Source: Plasmodiophora brassicae
Taxonomy: Eukaryota; Endomyxa: Phytomyxea; Phytomyxea; Plasmodiophorida
Length of the DNA stretch: 64,000 nucleotides
Reading direction: 5' to 3'
Assembly: GCA_036867785.1 (NCBI GenBank)
Contig: CP145413.1
Span: 248,001 to 312,000, forward strand
Made by a program: the position numbers and the translations under genes. Positions 1 to 11,350 of this stretch are shown one piece after another. Below the pieces are notes generated by a model. That model saw only the letters and a program-made list of their open reading frames with translations, ran no database searches and had not been told where the DNA came from. Within the stretch, counting starts at the first letter, position 1. Every line of letters starts with the position of its first letter.

Positions 1-123
1 ATGATCGAGGTCCAGCAGGCCGCCATGGCCCATGACTTCATCGAGATCCATCCCAAGCTGTGCCCAGCTGCACTGCATCACGAACGCGAGCAGAGCAACC
101 GTCACCAGCACCCACCGAGCCAT
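1..123 (-). CDS. N-terminus of a secreted protein, cut by the window edge
   Basis: Reading leftwards from the ATG at 123, 41 codons are open to the window edge. They begin with a textbook signal peptide: a short basic start (MARW), a hydrophobic core (VLVTVALLAFVMQC) and a likely cleavage site after SWA. The mature part begins QLGMDLDEVMGHGG. The gene is divergent from the secreted DOMON gene about 365 bases to the right, so the two could share a promoter region. No domain is visible in so short a piece, and the family cannot be named. An overlapping plus-strand frame in the same place has no comparable signal. Confidence 0.55.
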   Translation of the reverse strand, partial: MARWVLVTVALLAFVMQCSWAQLGMDLDEVMGHGGLLDLDH

Positions 124-487
124 CGTCGCCAGCGGCCCGCGACGAGGTTCACGAATGGACGGAATCGATCTCTGTCAGGTTGATTTTCACCAGCGGTGAC
201 TCACCCGCCGTGACTCAGGCCAGCGAAGTTGGTGGCACCCTTCGTACTGTTGTCTCCTGGAGAACAGCCACGCGTGGGTGGATCCGCAGCACATCGATTC
301 CACCGCACATAGAAGATGAGCGCTGTATGGTCTGGAACCTCGGACAAGAGCGCGCTGGGCATACGCTTCTGCAATGTTCTGGAATCACGGGGAGCAAACA
401 GGTGAAAGTGTATTCTGGATACAGCTAGACTATCCACAGGGCCGACCGGGGGTTGCCCGCTTTATCGACGTCATTCACGAAAAGGTT

Positions 488-1285
488 ATGCGTTCAGTGG
501 AGGTGCTCTCGATGTTATCATACCGTGTTTGGGCGGTTGCCGTTGCGCTCAGCGCTGCTGGCGCATATGGGGCGATTGATCTCCCGGCGCCTGGGCCTCA
601 GGCTGTGAAGGGATCGGTGACGGTGACCGGACACTGGCGTTGCGCCTGGAAGACGGATGCTGCCAACAATCTGATCGAACTCGAGGTGACCTTACTTGAG
701 CCGGGTGAACGCGGCTGGGTCGCTGTCGGCCTGACGAAGACCAGCCCGACGTCCGGGCACCTTATGACCGACAGCCTGATCGGCTGGGTTGACGACGCCG
801 GCGCCGCGCACGTATACGACCAGTTCTCCAAAGCCTATGCGCAACCTGACCTGGACGTGAACGTCGGCGGGCAGGACAACGTGGCGCTGGTCAGCGGGCA
901 GGTAAACGCGGACAAGACAACGACGATCATCATGCGTCGTCGTCTGGTCACCGGCGACACTGCCACCGACATCGATATCGTGAACGGCACGACCACCAAT
1001 ATGCTGTGGGCGCACGGCATCGATGTTCCCGTTGTTAACCAAGGGCCACCGCTGACCCTCTCCTACGGAAAACACGAGGACGACGATCAAGGCATCTTCC
1101 AGGTCAACCTATTCGCCGCAGGCGACACCACGCTAACCCCGGGGCAGACGGGCGATGACGGTAAGGACGGCGCTGGCGGTCCGGACAACACGCCTGGCGC
1201 CATGAAGAGCAACGCCTTCGCGTCACCATCTACAATCGCCACCACCGTCGCCGTTGCTCTCGTCGGGACCGTCGCTGTGCTGTAA
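488..1285 (+). CDS. Secreted, probably GPI-anchored DOMON-domain protein
   Basis: A single-exon gene of 265 codons from the ATG at 488, or 257 from the ATG at 512. Both starts lead into a signal peptide whose core is VWAVAVALSAAGAYGA. Residues of about 45-190 look like a DOMON domain: a beta-rich sequence with WKTDAANNLIELEVTLLE, GWVAVGLTKT and a late MLWAHG segment. DOMON domains bind haem or sugars outside the cell, often in redox proteins. A Gly/Asp-rich linker follows, and the protein ends in a short hydrophobic tail (IATTVAVALVGTVAVL) with nothing after it, as in GPI-anchored proteins. A tail-anchored form is the alternative. No cytochrome b561 or monooxygenase partner domain follows, so the substrate is unknown. 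Confidence 0.75.
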   Translation: MRSVEVLSMLSYRVWAVAVALSAAGAYGAIDLPAPGPQAVKGSVTVTGHWRCAWKTDAANNLIELEVTLLEPGERGWVAVGLTKTSPTSGHLMTDSLIGWVDDAGAAHVYDQFSKAYAQPDLDVNVGGQDNVALVSGQVNADKTTTIIMRRRLVTGDTATDIDIVNGTTTNMLWAHGIDVPVVNQGPPLTLSYGKHEDDDQGIFQVNLFAAGDTTLTPGQTGDDGKDGAGGPDNTPGAMKSNAFASPSTIATTVAVALVGTVAVL

Positions 1286-1623
1286 GCACGAACGTTACTG
1301 CTCCATCTCCGCAGCCTAAATACCTGCACGTACGGGCGCCGGCGTTCCATATTCCGTGTGTGCAAACCCAGTCAGTGTAGGTTAGTCGGCGTCGTGCCGG
1401 CGCAGGCCGTGCTGTGCTACCCAGGCGCACGTTTTGGCCGCCCGCCGTGCCAATTCCGTCCTGCGCTGGGCCGTTATTTTGGGCCATGGGCCCGTTGTTC
1501 CCGGCCGCGCTGGTCTAAATCAGTGCACGCGGGCGACCGGAGGAGCTGCCCGCATCGCAGTCGCACCCTGCAGTTCGTCAGACGGGGCTGCCCCGGCAGG
1601 TCATGCGACGGACGTGACGGGGT
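1286..1623. other. Intergenic, nothing recognised
   Basis: This GC-rich stretch lies between the DOMON gene and the Rho GEF. Short open frames on both strands show no domain or sensible splicing. I see no RNA gene or repeat. It presumably holds the 3' end of the DOMON transcript and the promoter of the GEF. Confidence 0.5.
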
Positions 1624-3130
1624 ATGCGGGACAGGATGACCGTGGAGGTGGCCACCATGCTGGGCGGGGCAGGCGGGGACACGGCGGGCGCCCCTGACGA
1701 CGACCGCCATGCGCATTGCGTCGAGGCGGCCATGGAGTTGCTGCGCAGCGAGAAGTCGTTCATCAGCAAGATGCGGATGCTGGACGGCGAGTTCGATCGG
1801 CGACTCAGAGGCCAGTATGCCATCCGGTCGGACGAATTCCCGGAATGGGATGCCACCGTCGACGGTCTGTTCTCGCACGCTGCGCGGTTCGAGAAGGTCC
1901 ATGGGAGGCTGTATAGGACCCTGAAGGACGCCACGCGGCGGTCGGCGATGATCGTCGAGTGCGGGAAGACGTTTCGGGAATTCATCGGCGAAGCAACCCC
2001 GCTGTACGCCGAGTACGCGACAATGTACGCGCAGATGTCGCATTGCCTATGGCGACATCGGAAAGACTTCCCGAGATTTCATGAATTCATTCTGGTTGGC
2101 GAAGCGTGTGCGAAGGAATCGATCGCATCGCTTCGGATATCGCCGATCCAGAGGGTGCCCAGGTACAAACTGCTGCTGAACGAACTGGTGCGCGATCTGG
2201 AACCCGGTTCGATACAACTGGCATCGGTGAAGGAGGCCATCGAGAAGGTGCAATGGCTGGCGAACCAGATTGACGGTGGAATTATGGATGGGTCCCGTCT
2301 GTTGAACCTGGCCACTTTGCAGGATGAGTTCTTCGATGGCCAGGTCAACCTCATATCCCCCGATCGCGAACTTATCAAAACCGGTGAGATGACCAAGGTG
2401 AAACACTGTCGGTAACCGTGAGGCACGGGTTGACTTGCCGTTCGTTCTAGCTCTTTAGCAACCAGTCGCGACATGTGTCCCGAGGCAAACGTCGAAGGTT
2501 TGTCCTGCTTACCGATTGTCTTATATACGCGAAGGTCGACGGTATACACAAGATCAAGCACATCCTGCCCCTTTATCAGATGAAGGTTGTTGATGTGCCT
2601 GACGGCAACGAGGCGAGCGCGTTTCAGCTTGTATCCCCTGTGAAGGTATGTCCTGCTTGGAAACCTTTGCGACGTGTGTTCCTTACAACCATATGCTATC
2701 GCAGACCATAACGTTAGCTGCAGACACGCCTGAGAATAAGGAGGAATGGATGGATGCTATTCAGTCTGCTGTTGACGCTATCGGTGCAACCAGCCCTGGC
2801 GTGGAGCTTCAGGTATTGGTTTCTCATTGATACGAGACGGCTGGTTTAATCTGGTATGCACAGGACTTCGAGTCGAGCTTGCTTCAACCGCCTGCTGTCA
2901 GAAGCGAAAGGTCCAGATCGCTGACGTTCTCCAGGAAGAAGTCTGCGTCGGTAACGCGGCGTCCGTCCTTCCAGTTCTCCGATTCTGCAGCGTACCGAAA
3001 CCCATCCCTTCAAAGTTGCTTCGGCACATTCTCAGAAGAAATGCTATCGTCCCTCGCATCATCGATCAGCGATGCTACCGAGGAGACCTCGAGGCTTTCG
3101 TCCTCCATGTCCACGGATGAACCTCATTAA
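1624..3130 (+). CDS. Dbl-family Rho GEF (DH-PH)
   Basis: Four exons (1624-2397, 2466-2645, 2705-2812, 2864-3130) join in phase 0 to give 442 residues. The DH domain fills about residues 32-245. Its first helix starts ELLRSEKSFISKM and its signature late helix reads SPIQRVPRYKLLLNEL, the segment that contacts the GTPase in Dbl proteins. A PH domain follows at about residues 259-355, with RRRFVLLTDCLIYAKV as the typical third strand and EEWMDAIQSAV as the C-terminal helix. The last 85 residues are Ser-rich and look disordered, a likely phosphorylation region. It should activate a Rho, Rac or Cdc42 GTPase at a membrane. The target cannot be read from sequence. A second, longer Rho GEF lies at the far end of the window. 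Confidence 0.9.
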
Positions 3131-3394
3131 GGTGCACTTGTATTTAAACCATTCGCAGGTCCCTTTGAGGCGACTCATTCGTGCGTGTCGCCTAAACTCG
3201 GTCAGGGACGAGCAGTCGTTTCCCTACGATGCCCGAACAGGGCAGCGTATCTGCTTCACAGGTGCCGTTGCAATCCCTTGGAGGCGCGTCACCCGACCTT
3301 GTGTCATTCGCTGTAACGAGCGCGTCGAGTACAGTAGTACAGGCGCAGCCCCGTTGCACGACTTCACGACAGCCGTGTGGTGTTTCGCTCGCGA

Positions 3395-6300
3395 ATGCCC
3401 TCCCGCTGTACGCTGAGTGGCCTACGTCGCGAGGGCGCAGAGGACCGTTTGTTCACTGTCCTGTGCAATTACCTGTCGCTGGGCCAGTTCCAGCTGGCCG
3501 TCTCCGTCGTCGATGAACTGTTCCCCGTCGCCCCTGCGAGGATCGTTCGTCTGTTGAGATCGCTGGCGTTGCTACCGGCCCCGCCTCACTGGTCCGTCGT
3601 TTCCCTATCCGCCCACCGACACCCATGTCACCCTTCGCTCATAGTGCCAGTAGGCTGTCATCTGCCGCCGTTCCAAACGCGGCGAAGCTCGCCTTCCTGG
3701 TCCGGAACCAATGGGTTCGGCTGTGGTCATCGCATCGGGCGGACTGGGCGTTCCCCTGCGTCTGCGAATTGCGCCTGCATGGTACGCGCCTGCGATCCGG
3801 CTGCACAGACGTGCATCTGACCCCCGGGTAACGATCCACAGTGTCCGACGCGTCGCCGTTCCTGCGAGGTTTGGACCTGGCGTCGAGCCTGCCAGCCCCC
3901 GAACTGACGCATCGCACAGACCTGCCGGTCGGGTCGGTCCGGTTCCGCCTATGGTGTAGCGAGTCGAGCACCGGCGCGCTGGACCTGGATCCTGGGCAAC
4001 GAGCGTCCATCTCCTGCGTTATGTTCGCCGACAGCGTCGTCAGCATCGACGCGATCAGCACGCGACACGGGGCCGTCATCGGGGGCGCGCGCATCCCTAT
4101 GGCCGAGTTCGCCAACCACGACAAGGACGGGTGCCTGCACATCGTGCTCGCCCTGGCCGCAGGCCCGCCGTCAACGATCGACGTCGGGTTCCAGGTCAAG
4201 CAACGAGGGAGGCTACCTGCCGAGCTGGGTGGATTCGACGTTCGCCAGTTCAACAGGATCGAATCGCAGTACATTATGCAGGAACTTCTCGGTGTGGTAC
4301 CGGCGGCACGCCCGTCGTCCTTCGGGTGCTGACGCCCAGTGCTGAAGGTGACGCATCGGCCGTCGACGAATGGGAGCGGAGTGCCTCGGGCGAGATCACG
4401 CGAGCGTTGTTCGCGACGGACCCGCTCCTGACGATGCAGATGCTCGCCCTGACGCCCCGTCCCAAGGTCTGGACTCAAAAGGCCTGTGTAGCGCAATGGA
4501 GCGGTGCACCCCAATCGTTGCTCATGTGTGCACCCTGCAGGTCATCATCAACCGCCTGCTGGCCTGCGACTTCCAGTCCGCCTGTCGCTGCCTGGCCCAT
4601 TACGTTGCTGGTCACGACGACTGGCTCGACCTTCTCGAGCTGGTGCTCATGTACGCGTACGATCACCCAGTGTTCGTGCGCCTTCCATGGGTGCCCATCG
4701 CAGGAGCGCTTACCCCTTGTCAGGTGGGCCTCTATGCGAAGCACGTTGTTCAAGGAGGCTGGCGTCGCTGCCGATGGATGCACGAGTCGGGAGGCAGGGC
4801 GGTCCCGGCAGTGTCGGCAGGTTCTAGCCATGGCCGTCCTGGGCATCGTACCAGACAAGGGTACCGTATCGAGCATCATGTCGCACGTCGACGACTTTGT
4901 CCGACAATGGGACCCGCTTGTCGACGGCCGCCTTCCGAATTGCTTTCTCGAGTACTCCGCGTCCTGCAACGTACGATCAGGATCAGCCACCGGGGAACCT
5001 GAGTGCTCTAACGGCGCCCGAACGCAGGCATCGTACAGGCAGGCGCAGACCCGGTTCTGGACCGAGTACCGGACCATCGTTCGGGTGCACCGCCTACCCG
5101 CTCTGGAATACCCGGTGCAATGCGCCTTGCATTACATTCGAAACCGCGAGGTACGTGCGCGTTTCAGGACGGGGTGTCCGCCTCGTCGGAGGTCGTACTC
5201 TGACGCACGACTGGCACCAGTGGAACATGGCCCGACTCGCGATTCTGCCGTTCCCGAACTTGCATTCCCAGGTGGTGCTGGCCGCGTTAGACGACCATGG
5301 CGGGACGGGCGGCGGGTTCGAGTTCAACCGGTGCCTGTTCGAGGAGATGTGGCGGCATCGCCCGTCGGACACGCTGGCGTGGGCGCATCACCCGAGCGAT
5401 CGGCGCTGCACCATGGTCCAGTTCTACATCGACCTGGTTGGCACGGCCGTCTCGGATCCGATCGAGCAGGCCAGCGTGCTGTCCGATCTCGTTCGATCAC
5501 GGGACGTCGACCTGTTGACACATTTAGGACGCGTCCTGACCAGCGTCCCGCATCGAGACGGCCGCTCTGGCCAGATTGCTCGCTTCCGAGAGACGCACAG
5601 CAGGACCAGGGTTTGGTGTTGAGCACACGCGTCGTTGACAGTCGGGGGTTCACCGTTGGCAACAGGGGGACGACTTCGACCATGGGGCGCATACGCTGCT
5701 GGCGTGCTCGGCGCTGGACGCGTTTCACGACCAGGTCACCGCTGGCGAACGCGATTTCCCCATGAGTCTCTCGGCGACGATCAGCGCGATCGCTGACTAT
5801 ATCGCCCAGATGGACATGGTTCGTCGTGTGCACCTTGTCGTCGCTGTTGTTGCCGTGATCTGAACGGGGGCGCGTGCAGGCACAGTACAAAGTGGACCTC
5901 GTCCGGTCGATGTTCGTCCTTCTCTTCTGTGTCCGCCCCGATCAGCCCGGCGACAAATCGGGCCGCGTCCGCTTCTGCCTGACGTTGGCGCATTTCACCC
6001 GCCTTCTACAAGCCCTCCAACGTCAGATCCAGGCGGTCCAGGACAAAGGCGTGCCCAACGACGAAGTGCAGGTACGCCTAAGGGCATTCGAATCGGTTCC
6101 GCAATGAGCTCATGCCGCTGGGCAGAAGGCAATCGGCGACCTGGACGACGTCATCGTCGACTGCCTGCGACGAAGCGATGCCGTGCGACAGCTGGACGGG
6201 ATCCAGGCGACTCTCCACGACGTGTCAGCGCCTATCGACGCGATCCGCATCCGGTTCGTCGAACGCGGACAGGTCGCCCCCTCCCGACTGGACACGATCG

Positions 6301-8759
6301 TCGTGAAGGCCACCCGTTGTGACCGCGTCCCACAGGTGGAGACGGGCCGTCGAGCGTTGCGATTCTACGACGACGCCGGACGCAGCGTCTTCGATGCCAC
6401 GACACTGTCCGGCCGATCGATCGCATGGCGGGGTCGTCGCTGACGCTGACGACAACGACGTCGAACAGATGGGATGACCTGCTCCACTCCGTCCAGGGCG
6501 CCGATACCGACTCGGTCGTCTCCCTCCTGACGGGTGCCGATATGACCTGTACGAAACGCGTTCGACAACCTCAGGGCCACCGTCGTCTGACGATGCGTTC
6601 GTCCAGCCTGGGAACGGTTCCAGCACGCGATCGACCTCGTCCTGGTCCACAGCGACGTCCGTCCCGCCCTGATGCCTATCGTCCAGTCATCGCTTCAGGC
6701 GTGCCCTGACTTTGTACGTCGTCTCGTCGGCACGTTTGCTACGTGTCGTACTGACGACGTTCCCCCACAGGATCGGGAACAGGCGATGTTGGCGGAACAG
6801 GCCCTGGCGTTAGCGACCGCCGACTCCCCTAGCGCGGATGCTGTGGAACAGTACCACACACACACACACACCTGGATGGTGCCTGTTCACGATCTTCTTA
6901 CCCGGCTCGCTGCAGGGATACCGGAACGGCGGTCTGTGCCGACGGCGCCCTGCTGGAGGCGATCAGGGAGGCGGCGAAGGGCGACGCGTGCTGCGGGCTC
7001 CTGCTCACCATGCAGTACGCGATCCGCTCGGCGACGACGTTGGCCGACCTGGACCGGGCGATTCGGGAATGCGACGGCTACGTGGCTCGATGTGCCGGCG
7101 ATGCTGAATGGGTCCACTCGCGGCTGCTGCGCGTTCGAGCCTGGGCCAGCATCAACCAGGTCGTGTGCCTCCCCCGGGCGCATCGTAGCGCCGCCCGGAA
7201 CCCTGACAGCGACGTTAGGCGTCGGCGACGATCAACAGGCCGACGTTGCATCACCTGTGCGACAACCTGTGGGTGGCAGATCCCGCCCAGGACGACGATC
7301 TTGTGGTCACGGTACGTCGTTGGCAGGCGGCGACGAGCGAACGCGGCATGCTGACCCGAAACACTGACAGATGCTCAGCGAACGGGTCGGTCAGGCGCCG
7401 TGCCAAGAGCGCATCGCACGCGACGCGCTACAGGCCATCGGCGAACTCGTGCACGACGCCAACGGGGATCGCGTCCGGGAATTTCGCGACCACGTCCTTC
7501 AGGTGCTGCTGGAGAACCGCCCCGAAGGCCAGTCGCTCGACGACCTGTACGCCGACCTGATGATGTTCACGTCGCCGAGTCACTGCGCCCGCATCACGCT
7601 GGACGTCATCACACTGTTCCGGTGGGAACGCGCGTCCTGGGAACCGCTTGGACTCGTCTGTGGAATGGTGACGACGTTGCCGGCAGGGATGCCGATCGCG
7701 CGCGTCGCCTGGTCAGGCACAACGTCGGGAACCTGCAGAACGGCGCCGGCAATGGGGGACGCGAAGCCCGGGCGCAGCTGGCCAGGTTCGAGCGCTTGTC
7801 CGCGTTCCTCGACGTGTACGTGGCCACGCCGGCTGAGATGATGGACTGGGTCGACTATCTGCATCGCTGCGATGCTGACTTTGCTGGAGCCCTGGCCCAG
7901 GCGTGCAACAATGCTCAATCGATGCGGCTGGGTTGGTGTTCGCGATCCCGAATGCCGGTCAGAGAGGGGGGTGGCTGATGCGCGTTCGATTAGCGAGCGG
8001 GTTGGTCGCGTTGTTCGAGAAGGGCGTGTTCGAGGTGCCCGGCGACTTCAACTACGCCAAGTTCGCCCTGCAACGGCAGACGATCTCGATTGCGATGTGC
8101 TTCCAGGAGAACTCGACCGTCCAGGAGCGGATGGTCGGGTGCGATCGTCTCGCGGCCGTCGATCTCGATTCGCTTGCCGCCATTCGGTAAGCGACACGGT
8201 CGGGCGTTAGCTTTAACCGAGCCATTGACAGTATATCGGGCCCCTAGTCCCCTACTGTTACGCCTGGTGCAAACCCCAGATCACCATGCAATCGTGGCAA
8301 CGCTAATGGCTAGGCGAATCCCAGTCGAGGTCTATGTGATAGTAGTCGTTAATGTGAGCGCTGCGCTGATGGCTCCTCTGGCAGGGTGAACCATGCGATG
8401 ACGGTTTGGCCGACACGACTTCCGATTGCCCGATATCGTTGTACGAGCGAATACTGGCCAGGCCCTCGTCCAGCGTGCAGCAAGATGATGCACTGCTGAA
8501 CGCAGTGGAGAGATGGACGTCTGACCACGAGTGGCAGTTGAAGGCTGGCATTGACTTCGTGGTGGCGTGCTATTCAAAATGTCGCGACAGGAAACGGGTA
8601 TGACATCGTGGTCGCTGCCCCCAGCTGTGTCGTGCTAATCACCGTTTGGAACGGCGGCAGGCGACACGGCATCGCGACCGGCTCATCGCAAGGCTGCCGG
8701 CAACGTCCCCATACGAACGCGGCATCGTCGCCTACATGCAGGCGATGCCAATCCATTAG
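3395..8759 (+). CDS. Large multi-exon helical protein, not identified
   Basis: Many short exons with clear amphipathic-helix coding lie on the plus strand. Several junctions close cleanly: exons 4340-4487, 4541-4723, 4821-4970, 5028-5150, 5221-5610, 5666-5818, 5880-6071 and 6126 onward are all separated by GT...AG introns of 47-97 bases. The last exon ends at the TAG at 8757-8759. Junctions near 3600-3840, 4290-4340, 6430, 6840, 7200, 7620 and 8190 are unresolved, so exon number and exact start are uncertain. A frame open from 3229 could extend it upstream. No enzymatic motif is visible. The N-terminus (LFTVLCNYLSLGQFQLAV followed by a helical repeat) resembles the start of the alpha-solenoid trafficking protein ZFYVE26/spastizin, but this is a weak impression. 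A single in-frame stop near 3832 may mark an unrecognised intron or sequence error. Confidence 0.55.
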
Positions 8760-8801
8760 GCCTGCGCACGCCCAGTTAGTAATCTAATGAAGAGTATCTG
8801 T

Positions 8802-9544
8802 TCAGTACATGCTTGAAATATGGTTCGACAGACCGCGAGGCTTTTCCAGCCTGTCCTTGTTCTTCGTGATCTGCGTCCGCGAATCAGCAAGGGGCAAATC
8901 GGCAACAGATATGTCCCTACCATGTCGAACAGGACGGCGTAGTTGTTTCGCAGGTCCAGGCAGCAATGGCGCAGCAAGAGGTGTTTCTTCTCGTCGAGCT
9001 CGGCGATGCCACGATGGTAATCATCTACATTCGGGTACTTGTTCAGCTTCGTGATGAGCTTGCCGCGCGTCGCGTAATATTTCGTAAAGGTGTCCAGGAA
9101 CCCGAGGCCGCTGTTCTTTCCGGCTTCAAGCATGCCGGCAATTTCCTCCTGAATCGACACGCCAAAGTTGTTCCCATCCTGGATGCTGGGGATGTTCAAC
9201 TGCACCCACAGCTTCAAAACGTCCAGGTACTGGATCAGCTCCAGGATCTCGACTTTCAAGACTTCCAGCAGCTGCGTCACGCCCCGGTTCGCCAGGGCGC
9301 CGTTCTTCACCACCTCAAGCGCATCATGCGACGACGTCTTCGAGTTTTTGTACAACTCGGTCAGGCGGATCACCTTCCTGGGCATGATCTTCTCAATGAC
9401 GTGCTCGGCCTGCTCCGAGATCGACGCCTTCAGCGCGGACAGCTCCAGCGGCTTGCCGTCCTCGCCAATCTGGACGGCGCCGATCGACGCGGCCGCAATC
9501 GACGCGGCCGATTCCGCCATGTGCGCAGCGTCGCCTGACGACAT
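8802..9544 (-). CDS. PSME3: Proteasome activator PA28-gamma (REG-gamma) subunit
   Basis: Two exons (9544-8921 and 8870-8802) flank a 50-base intron and give 230 residues. The core carries LWVQLNIPSIQDGNNFGV and SIQEEIAGML, then KYPNVDDYHRGIAELDEK, the hallmark segments of PA28 activators. Splicing replaces an off-frame tail with ITKNKDRLEKP and an end in SSMY, closely matching the C-terminal tail of animal PA28-gamma, whose last residues dock into the 20S proteasome. The protein forms a heptameric ring that opens the 20S core without ATP. The gamma form is nuclear in animals. The gene is divergent from the first MHYT gene with about 350 bases between starts. It is slightly shorter than the usual 254 residues. 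Confidence 0.95.
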
Positions 9545-9895
9545 CGCTCCTGACGAATCCGCTGGGCACCACCGGCGGGCGACTGACTGGCGACTCCGTC
9601 ACGGACTTCGGCGTTTCGGCCCGCCGCTCGACCGCCCGGCGCCCACCCACCCGAAGGCCGCTGCCCCCCGCCTCCCACTTCTGCGGCGCTGCCGCTCGGA
9701 GCGGTGTTCGCGTCGTCCCCCGCCCGTTCGATACAGTCCCCGGGCCCGGCCGCCCGGTCATTGCGCAGATTTGTAAGCGATCGTACGGTCGCGCGGTACC
9801 GTCCTCGGCGCCGCAATGGTAAAGGAAATCGCCGATCGCACCGCCAGATACAAGTGTGCCAGTAGTGATCGATCCTGTACGTGGCATTCGCGAAC

Positions 9896-11019
9896 ATGAG
9901 CGCCGACGGTGACGTGATCACGCCGACGTGGTCGTGGGGCATGGTGGCGCTGAGTTTCCTGGTGTCGGTGATTGGGTCGACCACGGCGATCTCGTTGAAC
10001 GACCTTCGCAGGCAGTCGCTGGAGCAGGGTCGGTCCCGGGCGCTGCTTGCTGGCGTCTCGTTCTGCATCGGCGGGATTGCGATCTTCACGATGCACTTCG
10101 TGGGCATGGGAGGCATCATCCTCGCGTCCCCCGTCACTGGCCAGGCGTTGCCCATCACGTACGACGTCGCGCTAACGCTCCTGTCGATGCTGTGCGGAAT
10201 GGCCAGCGTCTGGCTCGGCCTGTACATCGTGTCGAAGGATCCCTACTGGGCCGAGGTCGTCCGGGAGAAGCGGGTCGCCCTGATGATCGAGCACACCAAG
10301 CAACTCAGCCTGGAGGAGGCCAGCAACGTCTGGAAGGTCCGCGCCACTGTCCTATTCAACAGCCCCTGGCGCATCCTGGCGGGCGGCACCTGCATCGGTA
10401 CGTTCAGGAGCGAGCCGTCGAGCGGCGCGCCGCTGACAGTACATCGTCATGGTACAGCCGTTGGCGTCTGCTCCATGCACTACTGCGGTATGGCGGCCAT
10501 GCGGTTCGACGCGACGATGACCGTTCGACCCGGCATCGTCGTCCTGTCGTTCATCATCGCCCTGATCGCCGCCTGCACCGGCTCCTGGCTGATCTTCCGC
10601 GTCCTGACGTTCAACCCACAGCTGGCGCTCCGCACGTTATGCTCGTTCGTCATCGGTCCGTCCTGTGCCCCTGCAACGGCCCACCCGTCCCTGAGCGCTC
10701 CATAGCAATCGCGGTGTGTGGGATGCACTACACGGGAATGTATGGCGTCGAGTACAGGTACTCGCCGAACCTCGAGTCGTCTGGCGCCCAGTTCGGGGCC
10801 ACGTTCCCGCAGTCGGTCAGCGTCATTGCGTTCGTGGTCTGCTTCTCGGTGGACGCCTGGATTCGCGACCAGCTCCTGGCCCAGATCCGTTCGTTGTCGC
10901 CGCCCACGAAGACGGCGCTCGCGTCGGGTGCAACGAGTCCCGGGGCCGTGAAACTGGAGGCCAGGCCCATGTACGCGGCGCCTTCGTCGAACGTCGCGGC
11001 CCACATCCCTGAAATCTGA
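9896..11019 (+). CDS. MHYT-domain membrane sensor, copy 1
   Basis: Three exons (9896-10397, 10458-10655, 10706-11019; lengths 502, 198, 314) give 337 residues. The ATG at 9896 is chosen because the other two copies start at the same place relative to the first helix. The protein has about seven membrane helices. The MHYT core motif appears three times: MHFVGMGG, MHYCGM and MHYTGMYG. In bacterial MHYT proteins the Met and His residues are proposed to bind a metal, probably copper, to sense O2, CO or NO. No GGDEF, EAL or kinase output domain follows, only a short cytoplasmic tail. Signalling may therefore go through the loop between helices 4 and 5 (VREKRVALMIEHTKQL) or through a partner. Confidence 0.88.
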
Positions 11020-11350
11020 GCCCCATGCGGCCCTACACGCCCAACGCTGAACCTAAGGAGACCCCGCCGCACGCCTGACTGCTGTAATAAAGAGAGTGGC
11101 AGCAACGACGACAGGTACAGGTACGCGCGCCCGGTTGGGCTACCTAGCCTCCACTGGCAGCGTAACGACGTCTGTGACGACACTGATCGAAGGTCGGAGA
11201 CGTCCTCCGAAGGCGTACTAGTCGACGATGTGTAGGCAGTAGTAGATCGCGGTGTCTTTGATCCTGCTGGGCATCGGTTTCATCTCAGGCGGATTCCCGA
11301 ACAAGCAATCTCTGCCCAGGGACAGGGGCGATCGGTCATAGGCGCCGAGG
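11020..11350. other. Intergenic between MHYT copies 1 and 2
   Basis: This 331-base stretch holds a purine-rich AATAAAG at about 11086 that may serve as the poly(A) signal of copy 1. Otherwise I see no gene, repeat or RNA. Confidence 0.4.

Noticed and set aside
3820-3850. In-frame stop between two coding-looking segments, as evidence of stop-codon reassignment
   Set aside because: All well-supported genes in the window end at ordinary TAA, TAG or TGA. A missed intron or a base error is more likely.
6850-6875. CA dinucleotide run (and a GT run near 32090)
   Set aside because: Ordinary short microsatellites, one inside the unresolved helical gene and one inside an intron of the M50B-like gene.
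9393-10227. Minus-strand frames of 164 and 265 codons spanning the PA28 start and the first MHYT gene
   Set aside because: Shadows of strongly coding plus- and minus-strand genes, with no domain and conflicting with the spliced MHYT model.
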